A stretch of 64,000 bases of DNA from assembly GCF_000196495.1 (NCBI RefSeq), contig NC_011312.1:2790001-2854000 (forward strand). The letters are read 5' to 3'. The notes beneath the pieces were generated by a model. That model searched no databases and had not been told where the DNA came from. It saw nothing but the letters and a program-made list of their open reading frames with translations. The first letter of the stretch is position 1, and every line of letters starts with the position of its first letter. The translations under genes were made by a program, and so were the position numbers. This stretch comes from Aliivibrio salmonicida LFI1238. Its GTDB lineage: Bacteria; Pseudomonadota; Gammaproteobacteria; Enterobacterales; Vibrionaceae. This document shows positions 1-8,753 of the stretch, piece by piece.

Positions 1-1446
1 TTCAATAAAGACCAATAAGCCAGCGATTAAACAACCACGACGAATTAATGGGAAATGAACTCGACGTAGCATAGACCATGTTCCACAACCTAAAGTGCGC
101 GATGCCATGTCTAATGACGGTGGGATTTTATTTAAATTACTTTCAATAGAGCCAATAGCAACGGCAGAAAATCGCACAACAGAAGCAAAAATCAGCGCAA
201 AAATAGAACCTGAAAAAACTAATCCAATCACACCAAAACCAAGTTGTTTAGATACATCATTAACAAAATGATCTAAGCTAATCATCGGAAGCATTACACC
301 AATAGCAAGTACCGTTCCAGGAACCGCATAACCTAAAGAAGCTAAACGCATCGGGACCACACTCCACTTACTGCTTGGATGCAAGCGGTATAAAAAATTA
401 ACAACTAAAGCGATTAACACAGCAATGATCGCGGCAATGGATGAAACATATAAACTATTTAATGCGTATTGCTGAAATTCACCAGTCCAACTTTCGTCAA
501 AATAATCAATAGAATAACTAATCAGTTGCAGCAAAGGGAGAATAAAAGCGATAGATACTAGTCCCCAGCACCACATAAATGCAGCCCATTTTTTCCATCC
601 ATGAAGTTCATATTGAAACTCTTCATTCGTATTAAATTTTTCTTGAAACATTTTTTGCTTACGACGACTATAACGCTCACCACTGATCAATAAAAGAATG
701 CCCATTAACATGAAGGCTGATACTTTCGCTGCTGCATTTAAATTGGAATAGCCTAACCACGTATCGTAAACTGCGGTAGTTAACGTATTCACCGCAAAAT
801 AACTCACCGTACCAAAATCCCCTAAAGCTTCCATCGCCACTAAAGATAAAGCCACAGCAATAGAAGGTCGAGCTAAAGGTAACGATATACGCTTAAAGCT
901 TTCCCACGGGGTACATTTTAACAAACGAGCTGACTGTAATAAGCTAATGTTTTGCTCCATAAAGGCAGCACGAGCAAGCAAATACACATAGGGATACAGC
1001 ACAAGAGACATAACAAGAATCGCGCCAGTTAATGTCCGAATATCAGGAAACCAATAATCAGAATAAGATTGCCACCCAAAAACATCCCTTAAAAGGATTT
1101 GAATTGGCCCAGCAAAATCTAACCAGTCTGTATAGATATAACCGACAATATATGCAGGCATAGCTAAAGGAAGCACAAGTGCCCACTGTAAAACTGAAGC
1201 TGATGGGATACGACACATAGCCATAAACCATGCGGAAGGAACACCTAAAATAAGAGAGAAGAACATCGCACCAAAAACTAATAACACCGTATTTAAGGTG
1301 TAAGTAGGTAGCACCGTATTAAATAAGTGCGTAAAGATGTCATCAGTATTACCAAGGGCGGTATATAAGATCGCTAGGATCGGTAAAACCAGTAGTAGAG
1401 AAATACTCCAACTACTGGTTTTCCAGAATAATAATTTTTCTTTCAT
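1..1446 (-). CDS. fbpB: Iron(III) ABC transporter permease, FbpB-like (partial, C-terminus off the window)
   Basis: Open reading frame of 482 codons that starts at ATG 1446-1444 and runs off the left edge without a stop. The product is a hydrophobic inner-membrane protein with two halves, each holding a binding-protein-dependent permease domain. EAA-type loops that contact the ATPase are visible in both halves (around SARLLKCTPWESFKRISLPL and ASRTLGCGTWSMLRRVHFPL). This two-domain layout is typical of FbpB/SfuB permeases. It lies 67 bp downstream of the fbpA-like binding-protein gene on the same strand, so the two probably form an operon; an ATPase gene (fbpC) is expected just outside the window. 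Exact metal specificity is inferred from the neighbour. Confidence 0.85.
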   Translation of the reverse strand, partial: MKEKLLFWKTSSWSISLLLVLPILAILYTALGNTDDIFTHLFNTVLPTYTLNTVLLVFGAMFFSLILGVPSAWFMAMCRIPSASVLQWALVLPLAMPAYIVGYIYTDWLDFAGPIQILLRDVFGWQSYSDYWFPDIRTLTGAILVMSLVLYPYVYLLARAAFMEQNISLLQSARLLKCTPWESFKRISLPLARPSIAVALSLVAMEALGDFGTVSYFAVNTLTTAVYDTWLGYSNLNAAAKVSAFMLMGILLLISGERYSRRKQKMFQEKFNTNEEFQYELHGWKKWAAFMWCWGLVSIAFILPLLQLISYSIDYFDESWTGEFQQYALNSLYVSSIAAIIAVLIALVVNFLYRLHPSSKWSVVPMRLASLGYAVPGTVLAIGVMLPMISLDHFVNDVSKQLGFGVIGLVFSGSIFALIFASVVRFSAVAIGSIESNLNKIPPSLDMASRTLGCGTWSMLRRVHFPLIRRGCLIAGLLVFIE

Positions 1447-1513
1447 TGCCTAAACAACAAGGCTCTTTTAAAAATGATGAGGTATTGTTACCTCACCAAT
1501 AGTAAATATCAAA

Positions 1514-2527
1514 TTAAAGATCAAACTTCACTTCATCTAAAAGTTTAATTGCTTTCGTGTGGTTATCTGCGATGTCATCTAAAGGTAGAGTATCCGCTTT
1601 AAATTCGCCCCACGATGCCACTAACTCTGAAGGTTTAACACTTGGCTTAACTGGGTATTCGTAGTTCACTTCAGCGTACATGCCTTGAGCAACATCACCA
1701 GTTAAAAACTCCATTAATTTTAATGCATTGTCTTTATTCGGTGCATATTTAGCCATCGCCATACCACTGATGTTTACATGTGTACCATCAGTATTTTGGT
1801 TAGGGAAATTAATGTATACCGACTCAGCCCATGATACTTGCTTAGGATCATTCACCATTTTACCTAGGTAATAACTGTTACCTAAAGCAACATCACAAAG
1901 GCCTTCTTTAATCGCTTTAACTTGAGCACGGTCATTACCTTGAGGTTTACGTGCAAGGTTTGCTTTTAAGCCTTCTAACCATGTTTTAGCTTCTGCTTCA
2001 CCATGATGAGCTATCATCGAAGAAACAAGAGATACATTGTAAGGGTGCTTACCACTACGAGTACAAATTTTTCCTTTCCACTCAGGGTTAGCTAAATCAG
2101 CATAATCAAAATCAGCACCTAATTTACCCACACGATCACGAGATGAATACACGTTACGAGCACGAAGTGTTAATGCAAACCATTCATCGTCTGCGTCACG
2201 GTATTGAGCGGGGACGTTCGCATCAATAGTTTTACTATCAACAGGTTGAACTAATTTTTTATTCGTTAATTCAGCAAGACGGCTAATGTCGGTAGTTAAA
2301 ATAACGTCAGCAGGACTTAACTCACCTTCTTGAGCCAATTTTTCAGCCAGCCCTTTCTTAGCAAATTTCACGTTAACTTTAATACCAGTCTCTTTAGTGA
2401 ATTCTTTAAACATTGGCTCAACTAAGAAAGGTTGGCGGTAAGAGTAAACATTCACTTCTTCTGCAGCCATAACACTTGGTGCGAATACGCCTGCAATTAA
2501 TGCAGAAACTGATAATAACTTTTTCAT
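1514..2527 (-). CDS. fbpA: Periplasmic iron(III)-binding protein, FbpA/FutA-like
   Basis: 337 aa with a clear Sec signal peptide (MKKLL start, hydrophobic core, cleavage near VMA-AEE at residue 22). It is a type II periplasmic binding protein that would deliver ferric iron to the FbpB permease. The adjacent tyrosine pair Y219-Y220 in GNSYYLGKM matches the iron-ligating Tyr pair of the FbpA family, and the HVNISGMAMAKYAPN segment is also typical. It is first in the operon with fbpB. Upstream lie an AATAAG/CTTAT inverted repeat and an 18-bp palindrome that may be operators; Fur control is expected for the family but the match to a Fur box is weak. Confidence 0.9.
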   Translation of the reverse strand: MKKLLSVSALIAGVFAPSVMAAEEVNVYSYRQPFLVEPMFKEFTKETGIKVNVKFAKKGLAEKLAQEGELSPADVILTTDISRLAELTNKKLVQPVDSKTIDANVPAQYRDADDEWFALTLRARNVYSSRDRVGKLGADFDYADLANPEWKGKICTRSGKHPYNVSLVSSMIAHHGEAEAKTWLEGLKANLARKPQGNDRAQVKAIKEGLCDVALGNSYYLGKMVNDPKQVSWAESVYINFPNQNTDGTHVNISGMAMAKYAPNKDNALKLMEFLTGDVAQGMYAEVNYEYPVKPSVKPSELVASWGEFKADTLPLDDIADNHTKAIKLLDEVKFDL

Positions 2528-2576
2528 GATATTCCTTTAAAATCTCTAGTTACAAATGGTAATAAGAATACTTATC

Positions 2577-2594
2577 AATATCGATATCGATATT
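2577..2594. promoter_or_regulatory. 18-bp perfect palindrome upstream of fbpA
   Basis: AATATCGATATCGATATT is a perfect 18-bp palindrome, 50 bp upstream of the fbpA start. Just beside it (about 2561-2574) is a second inverted repeat, ATAAG-N4-CTTAT. The location suits an operator or overlapping promoter control of the iron-uptake operon. Neither resembles the 19-bp Fur consensus closely, so the regulator is not identified. Confidence 0.4.
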
Positions 2595-2646
2595 ATACAA
2601 ATGAATTTAAAAATGACAATGACCAGACTCATCTTTTATGAAGAAA

Positions 2647-2672
2647 AACCTCAATACGACCGCATTGAGGTT
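2647..2672 (-). terminator. Rho-independent terminator of glnK-amtB
   Basis: The hairpin AACCTCAAT...ATTGAGGTT has 9-bp arms. On the minus strand it is followed by TTTTTCTT and lies 34 bp after the amtB stop codon. Confidence 0.75.
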
Positions 2673-2705
2673 AATAATTATGTAACAACATATTAGCAAT
2701 GCTGT

Positions 2706-3935
2706 TTATTTCACACTGACAAACTCAGGATAAGCATCAATACCACAATCATGAACATCCATCCCTTCTAGTTCTTCTTCCTCTGTAACTCGAATTCCGA
2801 TGGTTGCTTTAATTATTGCCCAAACTACAAGGCTTGCTATAAATACCCAAGCAAAGATAACAACCGCTCCCAATAACTGCGCACCAAAACTAGCATCCGC
2901 ATTACTCAGTGGCACAACCATTAACCCAAAAAAACCACAAACACCATGCACTGAAATCGCCCCTACTGGATCATCAATTTTAATTTTATCAAAGGCCACA
3001 ATACTAAAAATAACTAACGCTCCAGCAACTGCACCCACAATAACAGCAGCTAAAGGAGAAGGTGATAACGGATCTGCTGTGATAGCAACAAGACCTGCTA
3101 ACGCCCCATTTAATACCATTGTTAAATCGGCTTTTCCCCACGTTATTTTACACACAAATAACGCAGCTATCGCCCCTGCAGCTGCGGCTGCATTCGTATT
3201 TAAGAAGATTTGGCCGACTGCTGTCGCATTTTCAAAATCAGAAATCATCAATTGAGAGCCGCCATTAAAACCAAACCAACCAAACCATAAAATAAAAGTA
3301 CCTAATGTTGCTAATGGCATATTAGATCCTGGAATTGGATAGATTTGACCTTTCTTACCGTATTTACCTTTACGTGCACCGAGCAATAATACTCCGGCTA
3401 ATGCCGCTGAAGCCCCTGCCATATGAACAATACCTGAACCAGCAAAATCACTAAACCCAGCTTCTGATAAGAAACCACCCCCCCATGTCCAATACCCTTC
3501 CATCGGATAAATAAACGCGGTTAAAATCACAGAGAATACTAAAAAAGACCATAGCTTCATTCGCTCAGCCACGGCACCAGAAACAACTGACATTGCCGTC
3601 GCAACAAATACAACTTGAAAGAAAAAATCAGACTCTAATGAGTGATCTGCACCTTCTACTTGAGTTCCAATTAATGTTCCGAATGAAGGTAGAAAACCAC
3701 CACTCACATTATCAACATACATAATGTTATAACCGACAATTAAGTATGTTGTACAAGCTATCGCATACAAACAAAGATTTTTAGTTAAAATTTCAGTGGT
3801 ATTTTTTGAGCGAACCAGACCAGCCTCTAACATTGCAAAGCCGGCGGCCATCCACATAACAAGAGCGCCAGACATTAAAAAGAAGAAGGTATCAAGGGCA
3901 TAACGAAGTTCTGATACTGTAATTGAAAGTTCCAT
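2706..3935 (-). CDS. amtB: Ammonium transporter AmtB
   Basis: 409 aa inner-membrane protein of the Amt/Mep/Rh family, forming a trimeric channel for ammonium/ammonia. About 11 hydrophobic segments are visible. The two conserved pore histidines sit in GSGIVHMAGAS (H171) and ISVHGVCGFFG (near residue 330). The cytoplasmic tail GMDVHDCGIDAYPEF is the conserved segment that engages GlnK. The gene follows glnK by 20 bp in the usual glnK-amtB order, so GlnK probably gates this channel according to nitrogen status. Confidence 0.96.
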   Translation of the reverse strand: MELSITVSELRYALDTFFFLMSGALVMWMAAGFAMLEAGLVRSKNTTEILTKNLCLYAIACTTYLIVGYNIMYVDNVSGGFLPSFGTLIGTQVEGADHSLESDFFFQVVFVATAMSVVSGAVAERMKLWSFLVFSVILTAFIYPMEGYWTWGGGFLSEAGFSDFAGSGIVHMAGASAALAGVLLLGARKGKYGKKGQIYPIPGSNMPLATLGTFILWFGWFGFNGGSQLMISDFENATAVGQIFLNTNAAAAAGAIAALFVCKITWGKADLTMVLNGALAGLVAITADPLSPSPLAAVIVGAVAGALVIFSIVAFDKIKIDDPVGAISVHGVCGFFGLMVVPLSNADASFGAQLLGAVVIFAWVFIASLVVWAIIKATIGIRVTEEEELEGMDVHDCGIDAYPEFVSVK

Positions 3936-3955
3936 AATATTATTGTCCTCTATCC

Positions 3956-4294
3956 TTAAAGTGCTTCAGTGTCAGTTTCACCAGTACGAATACGTACCGC
4001 TTGCTGAAGGTCATAAACAAAAATTTTACCATCACCAATTTTTCCGGTATGAGCCGCTTTCACAATGGCGTCAATGATGTTATCTACATGTTCTGCTTGA
4101 ACTGCAATTTCCAATTTTACTTTCGGTAAGAAATCGACTTTATATTCAGCCCCACGATACAGTTCTGTATGTCCTTTTTGACGACCAAATCCCTTTACTT
4201 CAGAGACCGTCATTCCATCAACCCCTGCATCCGCTAGCGCCTCACGAACATCATCCAACTTAAATGGTTTAATAATGGCATTAATTATTTTCAT
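3956..4294 (-). CDS. glnK: Nitrogen regulatory protein P-II, GlnK
   Basis: 112 aa, the standard P-II length. The T-loop holds Tyr51 (RGAEYKVDFLPK), the residue uridylylated by GlnD, and KIGDGKIFVYDLQQAVRIRTGE is the conserved C-terminal ATP/2-oxoglutarate-binding region. The trimeric protein senses nitrogen and carbon status and blocks AmtB when nitrogen is plentiful. Assignment as GlnK rather than GlnB rests on the downstream amtB and the sigma-54-like promoter upstream. Confidence 0.95.
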   Translation of the reverse strand: MKIINAIIKPFKLDDVREALADAGVDGMTVSEVKGFGRQKGHTELYRGAEYKVDFLPKVKLEIAVQAEHVDNIIDAIVKAAHTGKIGDGKIFVYDLQQAVRIRTGETDTEAL

Positions 4295-4333
4295 GATTCA
4301 ATCCTTCGAATTATTTGTAACTTATAATTAACA

Positions 4334-4350
4334 ATCCAATTCGTGTGCCA
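4334..4350 (-). promoter_or_regulatory. Sigma-54 (-24/-12) promoter for glnK-amtB
   Basis: On the minus strand the sequence reads TGGCACACGAATTGGAT, matching the sigma-54 consensus TGGCAC-N5-TTGCW except for G instead of C at the -12 element. It lies about 40 bp upstream of the glnK ATG. Sigma-54/NtrC control is established for glnK-amtB in related bacteria. Confidence 0.7.
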
Positions 4351-4404
4351 ACTTTTAAACAGATAACAATCAACAAGTTATAATCCGCCTTTATTTAAAA
4401 CAAA

Positions 4405-4433
4405 AAAGGCCGCACTAAATAAGTGCAGCCTTT
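4405..4433 (-). terminator. yacL terminator overlapping an NtrC-like site
   Basis: On the minus strand the stem AAAGGCTGCACTTATTTAGTGCGGCCTTT is followed by a run of T, a standard terminator about 30 bp after the yacL stop. The same stem (4411-4427) reads TGCACTTATTTAGTGCG, which fits the NtrC dyad TGCAC-N7-GTGCA with one mismatch. It is 61 bp upstream of the sigma-54-like promoter. Confidence 0.7.
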
Positions 4434-4461
4434 CCCGAATAATGAGCAATAATAACGCGAA

Positions 4462-4830
4462 TTAGAAACGTCTAATAAATGCTTCCCAACTTTGAAGCAT
4501 CGTTTCAAAGTCCTCTAATCCACAAACAGAAATACATTCATCATCGTATATATGAATATCTTCTTCAAATTCTTCTTCTGAATTTTCAAATAATGCATTT
4601 TCCTGCACAATAACCTCTTGGTCAGTCAAAACCAATGTCATTACCTTTCCTGACAGTTTCCATTCATCTTGTGTATTTTTTACTGCTGCAATCTGTTTAT
4701 ATAATTCAGCCAATAATTCTGTATCCTTCGCTACGTCTTCAACCAGCCAACGACCCATCGCCTCATGTCCCATCGAAAAGTTTGCATGATAAGTGCCATC
4801 AAGTGTGTTTTTCTTAAATTCGTAATCCAT
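4462..4830 (-). CDS. yacL: UPF0231 family protein YacL
   Basis: 122 aa acidic protein. The start MDYEF, the SMGHEAMGRWL segment and the YDDECISVCGLEDFE segment match the E. coli YacL (UPF0231) family across its whole length. The function is unknown. In E. coli yacL sits directly beside acnB; here the two remain on the same strand but are separated by the plus-strand cdaR-gntP-garK cluster. No membrane segment or signal peptide is seen. Confidence 0.85.
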   Translation of the reverse strand: MDYEFKKNTLDGTYHANFSMGHEAMGRWLVEDVAKDTELLAELYKQIAAVKNTQDEWKLSGKVMTLVLTDQEVIVQENALFENSEEEFEEDIHIYDDECISVCGLEDFETMLQSWEAFIRRF

Positions 4831-4973
4831 TGGATACCCTAGCGATAATATTGGCGTTAACTCACACGTTTAAAATCAAAGATAACGTTGAGCTATTTTC
4901 TTTCAGTATAATCCCATCCCTGCTTTTTTTATAGCTAACCGTAGCTTCACCTTATGATTAACGAGATTTTATA

Positions 4974-6119
4974 ATGCAGTTAACCACTATCATTGCGAAA
5001 CAAATCGTAGAAAGAACAATGAAAATAATTAAGCATTCAGTCAATGTCATGGATGAATACGGCGTGATTATCGGTTCAGGTGACCAAACAAGATTACACT
5101 GTCGTCATGAGGGTGCGATTTTAGCGATTAATGAAAATAGAATCGTCGAAATAGATAACGCCACCGCATTACAATTACGTGGTGTAAAAGCGGGAATAAA
5201 TCTCCCTATTATTTTTCAAAATACGGTTATTGGTGCTGTTGGCGTTTCTGGAAAGCTTTGCGAAATACAACAATATGGTGAACTCGTTAAAATGACCGCA
5301 GAACTCATCATAGAACAAGCGGCTTTAATGACTGAAATACAGTGGTCAAAAAGGCACAAAGAAGAATTAGTACTGCAATTAATTCAACCTTCAGATTTAA
5401 ATACACAACAACTCAACTCTATTGCAGAGCGGTTAGAACTCGATCTTCAACAACCAAGAATAGCTACAATTATAAAAGTAGATTCTTTTAAAGGAGAAAA
5501 TTTATCTCTGACTCACTTACAAAAACTTGTCCATTTATTGGAATATCCTGAACGAGATAATCTGGTTGCTATTAGTTCAGTTACATTAAATGAAGTCGTC
5601 GTTTTGAAACCAATCACATTAACTGAAAATGGTTGGAACCGTACTTATGAAGAAAAACGTATTCGCCAACTTTTTCAACGAATTTCTCATGATGAAAAAT
5701 TTACGATAAAAATAGCACTCGGTGATTATTTTCCAACAATAGAAGGACTTGCACAGTCCTATATGACAGCAAAAGCCACAATGAACACTGCAAACTCAAA
5801 AAATCGAATTCTTTTTTATCAAGATAATGTTCTTCCTGTATTAATTAATGGTCTCAAATCAGATGATTGGCGCTCGGAACAATTGAAACTGCCAATAACA
5901 AAACTTACTGCTCACGATTCAAAAGGAGTATTACTTAAAACGCTCCACGCTTTTTTTAACCATAATTGTGATTCAGCTCAAACCTGCAATGCTCTCCACA
6001 TACATAGAAATACATTACGATACAGATTAGATAACATACAAAAAGAAACAGGCTTAGATATCAATAAGATAAATGAAATTACATATTTATATCTAGCGAC
6101 ATTAATGCATGAACAATAA
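4974..6119 (+). CDS. Sugar-diacid/glycerate regulator, CdaR (SdaR) family
   Basis: 381 aa. The N-terminal sugar-diacid recognition domain (residues 1-120: AKQIVERTMKIIKHSVNVMD, GSGDQTRLHCRHEGA, GVKAGINLPI) and a C-terminal PucR-type helix-turn-helix (LHIHRNTLRYRLDNIQKETG, about residues 335-355) align along the length of E. coli CdaR, an activator of glucarate, galactarate and glycerate genes. It is directly upstream of a GntP-family permease and a glycerate kinase on the same strand, so it is the likely activator of both. The ATG at 4974 has only a weak ribosome binding site. Confidence 0.85.
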   Translation: MQLTTIIAKQIVERTMKIIKHSVNVMDEYGVIIGSGDQTRLHCRHEGAILAINENRIVEIDNATALQLRGVKAGINLPIIFQNTVIGAVGVSGKLCEIQQYGELVKMTAELIIEQAALMTEIQWSKRHKEELVLQLIQPSDLNTQQLNSIAERLELDLQQPRIATIIKVDSFKGENLSLTHLQKLVHLLEYPERDNLVAISSVTLNEVVVLKPITLTENGWNRTYEEKRIRQLFQRISHDEKFTIKIALGDYFPTIEGLAQSYMTAKATMNTANSKNRILFYQDNVLPVLINGLKSDDWRSEQLKLPITKLTAHDSKGVLLKTLHAFFNHNCDSAQTCNALHIHRNTLRYRLDNIQKETGLDINKINEITYLYLATLMHEQ

Positions 6120-6193
6120 GTCACACTTTGTGCATCTACACAATAAAATAGATTATCTGTCAATTAAATTTGGTCATTAGTCTAAAGCTTATT

Positions 6194-6208
6194 ATCGTTG
6201 TTACCGAT
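6194..6208. promoter_or_regulatory. Imperfect dyad upstream of the permease gene, possible CdaR-type site
   Basis: ATCGTTGTTACCGAT, an imperfect inverted repeat with ATCG/CGAT ends, lies about 38 bp upstream of the permease start in the only sizeable gap of the cluster. Assignment to the CdaR-like regulator is based on position only. Confidence 0.25.
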
Positions 6209-6246
6209 AGATTACCGACATCTTAATTATTAAACGGAACATTAAT

Positions 6247-7512
6247 ATGATCGAAGTATCTACTTTGGGTGCACTGGCCGCTCTCACCGTTTCAATTACG
6301 CTCATTTTGAGAAAAGTACCGCCTGCGTATGGCATGATCATTGGTGCGCTTATCGGTGGTATCGTTGGTGGAGTGTCTTTAACCGATACTGTAAATTTAA
6401 TGATTGGCGGTGCACAAAGTATCGTTACAGCAGTACTTCGAATTCTAGCAGCAGGTGTTCTTGCTGGTGTTCTGATTGAATCAGGAGCAGCAACTTCGAT
6501 AGCAGAAACTATTGTTAAAAAAGTAGGAGAAACCAGAGCTTTACTCGCACTCGCCGTCGCAACGATGATTTTAACTGCCGTAGGTGTCTTTGTTGACGTA
6601 GCAGTAATTACCGTTGCTCCGATTGCATTAGCGATTGCTCGTCGTGCTGACCTTTCAAAAATGGCAATTCTATTAGCTATGGTTGGTGGCGGTAAAGCAG
6701 GTAATGTGATGTCACCTAACCCAAATGCGATTGCTGCTGCTGATGCCTTTAATGTTCCTTTAACTTCGGTAATGGCTGCCGGTGTTATTCCTGGTTTATT
6801 TGGCGTCGTTTTCGCTTACTTTATTGCGAAAAAATTAGTGAATAAAGGCAGTAAAGTTCAAGAACACGAAATCGTCTCTGTTGATCATTCTCGTCTACCA
6901 AGTTTTGTTGCTTCAATGGTTGCCCCTCTTGTTGCTATCAGCCTTCTTGCCTTACGTCCTATCGCAGGAATTAATGTTGACCCTTTAATTGCCCTTCCAC
7001 TTGGTGGCTTACTTGGTGCTCTAGCAATGGGCCGATTTAAAGACACTAACCATTTTGCAGTATCCGGTCTATCTCGAATGGCTCCCGTTGCAGTGATGTT
7101 GCTAGGTACAGGTACACTCGCTGGTATCATTGCAAATTCAGGTCTCAAATCAGGGTTGATTGAAGTATTAACTGCATCTGGTCTTCCTTCTTATTTATTA
7201 GCACCAATTTCTGGTGCCATGATGTCACTAGCAACAGCATCAACCACAGCCGGTACTGCCGTTGCTGCAAGTGTATTTAGTCATACTATCCTAGAGCTTG
7301 GCGTGCCTGCTCTTGCTGGTGCCGCAATGATTCATGCAGGTGCAACGGTATTTGATCACATGCCACACGGCAGTTTCTTTCATGCGACAGGCGGTGCTGT
7401 TCATATGGATATGAAAGAACGCTTAAAACTAATCCCTTACGAATCAGCAGTCGGTCTAATGATCGCTACCGTCTCTACTCTTATTTTTGGCGTCTTTGGT
7501 TTATTTGTTTAA
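6247..7512 (+). CDS. GntP-family permease, probably for glycerate or a related sugar acid
   Basis: 421 aa, very hydrophobic, with about 12 membrane segments. The N-terminal pattern (RKVPPAYGMIIGALIGGIVGG), the VGGGKAGNVMSPNPNAIAAAD segment and the C-terminal GATVFDHMPHGSFFHATGGAV segment are typical of GntP-type symporters. It lies 12 bp upstream of the glycerate kinase gene, so glycerate is a reasonable substrate. That is inference; gluconate or another hexonate is the alternative. Confidence 0.85.
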   Translation: MIEVSTLGALAALTVSITLILRKVPPAYGMIIGALIGGIVGGVSLTDTVNLMIGGAQSIVTAVLRILAAGVLAGVLIESGAATSIAETIVKKVGETRALLALAVATMILTAVGVFVDVAVITVAPIALAIARRADLSKMAILLAMVGGGKAGNVMSPNPNAIAAADAFNVPLTSVMAAGVIPGLFGVVFAYFIAKKLVNKGSKVQEHEIVSVDHSRLPSFVASMVAPLVAISLLALRPIAGINVDPLIALPLGGLLGALAMGRFKDTNHFAVSGLSRMAPVAVMLLGTGTLAGIIANSGLKSGLIEVLTASGLPSYLLAPISGAMMSLATASTTAGTAVAASVFSHTILELGVPALAGAAMIHAGATVFDHMPHGSFFHATGGAVHMDMKERLKLIPYESAVGLMIATVSTLIFGVFGLFV

Positions 7513-7524
7513 TAAGGCTTTATT

Positions 7525-8664
7525 ATGAAAATTGTTATTGCTCCCGATTCATACAAAGAAAGTTTGACCGCAATGGAAGTTGCTACCGCAATTGAAGCTG
7601 GATTTAAACAAGTGCTACCGAATGCTGAATACATAAAACTCCCAATGGCTGACGGAGGCGAAGGCACAGTTCAATCTCTAATCGATGCTACTGGCGGATC
7701 CATTATTGAATGCCAAGTAACTGCACCTCTTGGAAATACTGTCACTGGTTTTTATGGCTTATTAGGCGATGGGAAAACGGCTATTGTTGAAATGGCAGCA
7801 GCTTCTGGCCTTCACCTTGTTGCACCTGAGCATCGCAACCCATTACATACGACAACCTATGGTACGGGTGAATTAATTAAAGCGGCATTAGATAAAGGCG
7901 TAAAACATATTATCGTGGGTATTGGTGGCAGTGCTACCAATGATGGCGGTATCGGTATGGCTCAAGCACTTGGTATTAAACTATTAGATAAAGAAGGCAA
8001 TAATCTGGCTTTTGGTGGCGGCTCATTAGCAAACTTAGTTACTATCGATGTGAGTAATAAAGATCCTCGATTGGATAGCATTCTATTAGAAGTCGCTTGT
8101 GATGTAGATAATCCATTATGTGGCGCTAAAGGAGCCTCGTTTGTCTTTGGACCACAGAAAGGAGCTACCCCTAAAATAGTTAACCAACTTGATAATAATC
8201 TGAGTCATTACGCTGACATCATGAAGAAACAGCTAAATAAAGACGTTAAAGATATAGCAGGCGCAGGTGCTGCTGGTGGTCTTGGTGCTGCATTGCTTGG
8301 GTTATTTGATGCCACCCTTCGCCCTGGTATCGAAATCGTAATGGACGCGGTTAATTTAAGTGATGTGTTATCTAATGCAGATTTAGTCATTACAGGTGAA
8401 GGTCGTATCGATAGCCAAACCATTCATGGTAAAACACCAATTGGGGTAGCCAGGACCGCAAAAAAATATAACTTACCTGTTATTGGCATTGCTGGTTGTT
8501 TATCTGACGATTGTGCTGTTGTTCATGATTACGGGATTGACGCGGTATTTAGTGTCGTCCCTCGTTCTGTATCATTAGAGATTGCACTAAAAGAAGCAAC
8601 AATAAATGTTGAAAATACAGCAAGAAACGTAGCTTCTATTTATTCTATGAGTGCAAAAAAATAA
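7525..8664 (+). CDS. garK: Glycerate kinase, GarK/GlxK family
   Basis: 379 aa, the usual length of the bacterial glycerate 2-kinase family. Conserved segments are visible: KIVIAPDSYKESLTAMEVA at the N-terminus, LPMADGGEGTVQSL near residue 37, VGIGGSATNDGGIGMAQALG near 135, and GAGAAGGLGAALLGLF near 245. It phosphorylates D-glycerate, feeding it into glycolysis as 2-phosphoglycerate. It is the last gene of the cluster with the permease and the CdaR-like regulator and ends at a strong terminator. The garK/glxK choice is not resolvable from the sequence. Confidence 0.92.
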   Translation: MKIVIAPDSYKESLTAMEVATAIEAGFKQVLPNAEYIKLPMADGGEGTVQSLIDATGGSIIECQVTAPLGNTVTGFYGLLGDGKTAIVEMAAASGLHLVAPEHRNPLHTTTYGTGELIKAALDKGVKHIIVGIGGSATNDGGIGMAQALGIKLLDKEGNNLAFGGGSLANLVTIDVSNKDPRLDSILLEVACDVDNPLCGAKGASFVFGPQKGATPKIVNQLDNNLSHYADIMKKQLNKDVKDIAGAGAAGGLGAALLGLFDATLRPGIEIVMDAVNLSDVLSNADLVITGEGRIDSQTIHGKTPIGVARTAKKYNLPVIGIAGCLSDDCAVVHDYGIDAVFSVVPRSVSLEIALKEATINVENTARNVASIYSMSAKK

Positions 8665-8710
8665 TGTAGTACCTCCAAATATACCCTTGTGGAATCAAAT
8701 AATACGCAAT

Positions 8711-8738
8711 AAAAAAGCAGCCAATTGGCTGCTTTTTT
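8711..8738. terminator. Bidirectional terminator between garK and acnB
   Basis: AAAAAAGCAGCC-AATT-GGCTGCTTTTTT is a perfect hairpin with T-runs on both strands, between the convergent garK and acnB genes. Confidence 0.9.
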
Positions 8739-8753
8739 ATTTATAAACAAAGA

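Noticed and set aside
6128..6143. TTGTG-N6-CACAA dyad upstream of the permease gene, looked at as a CRP site
   Set aside because: The TGTG and CACA cores are six bases apart rather than the eight required for a CRP box.
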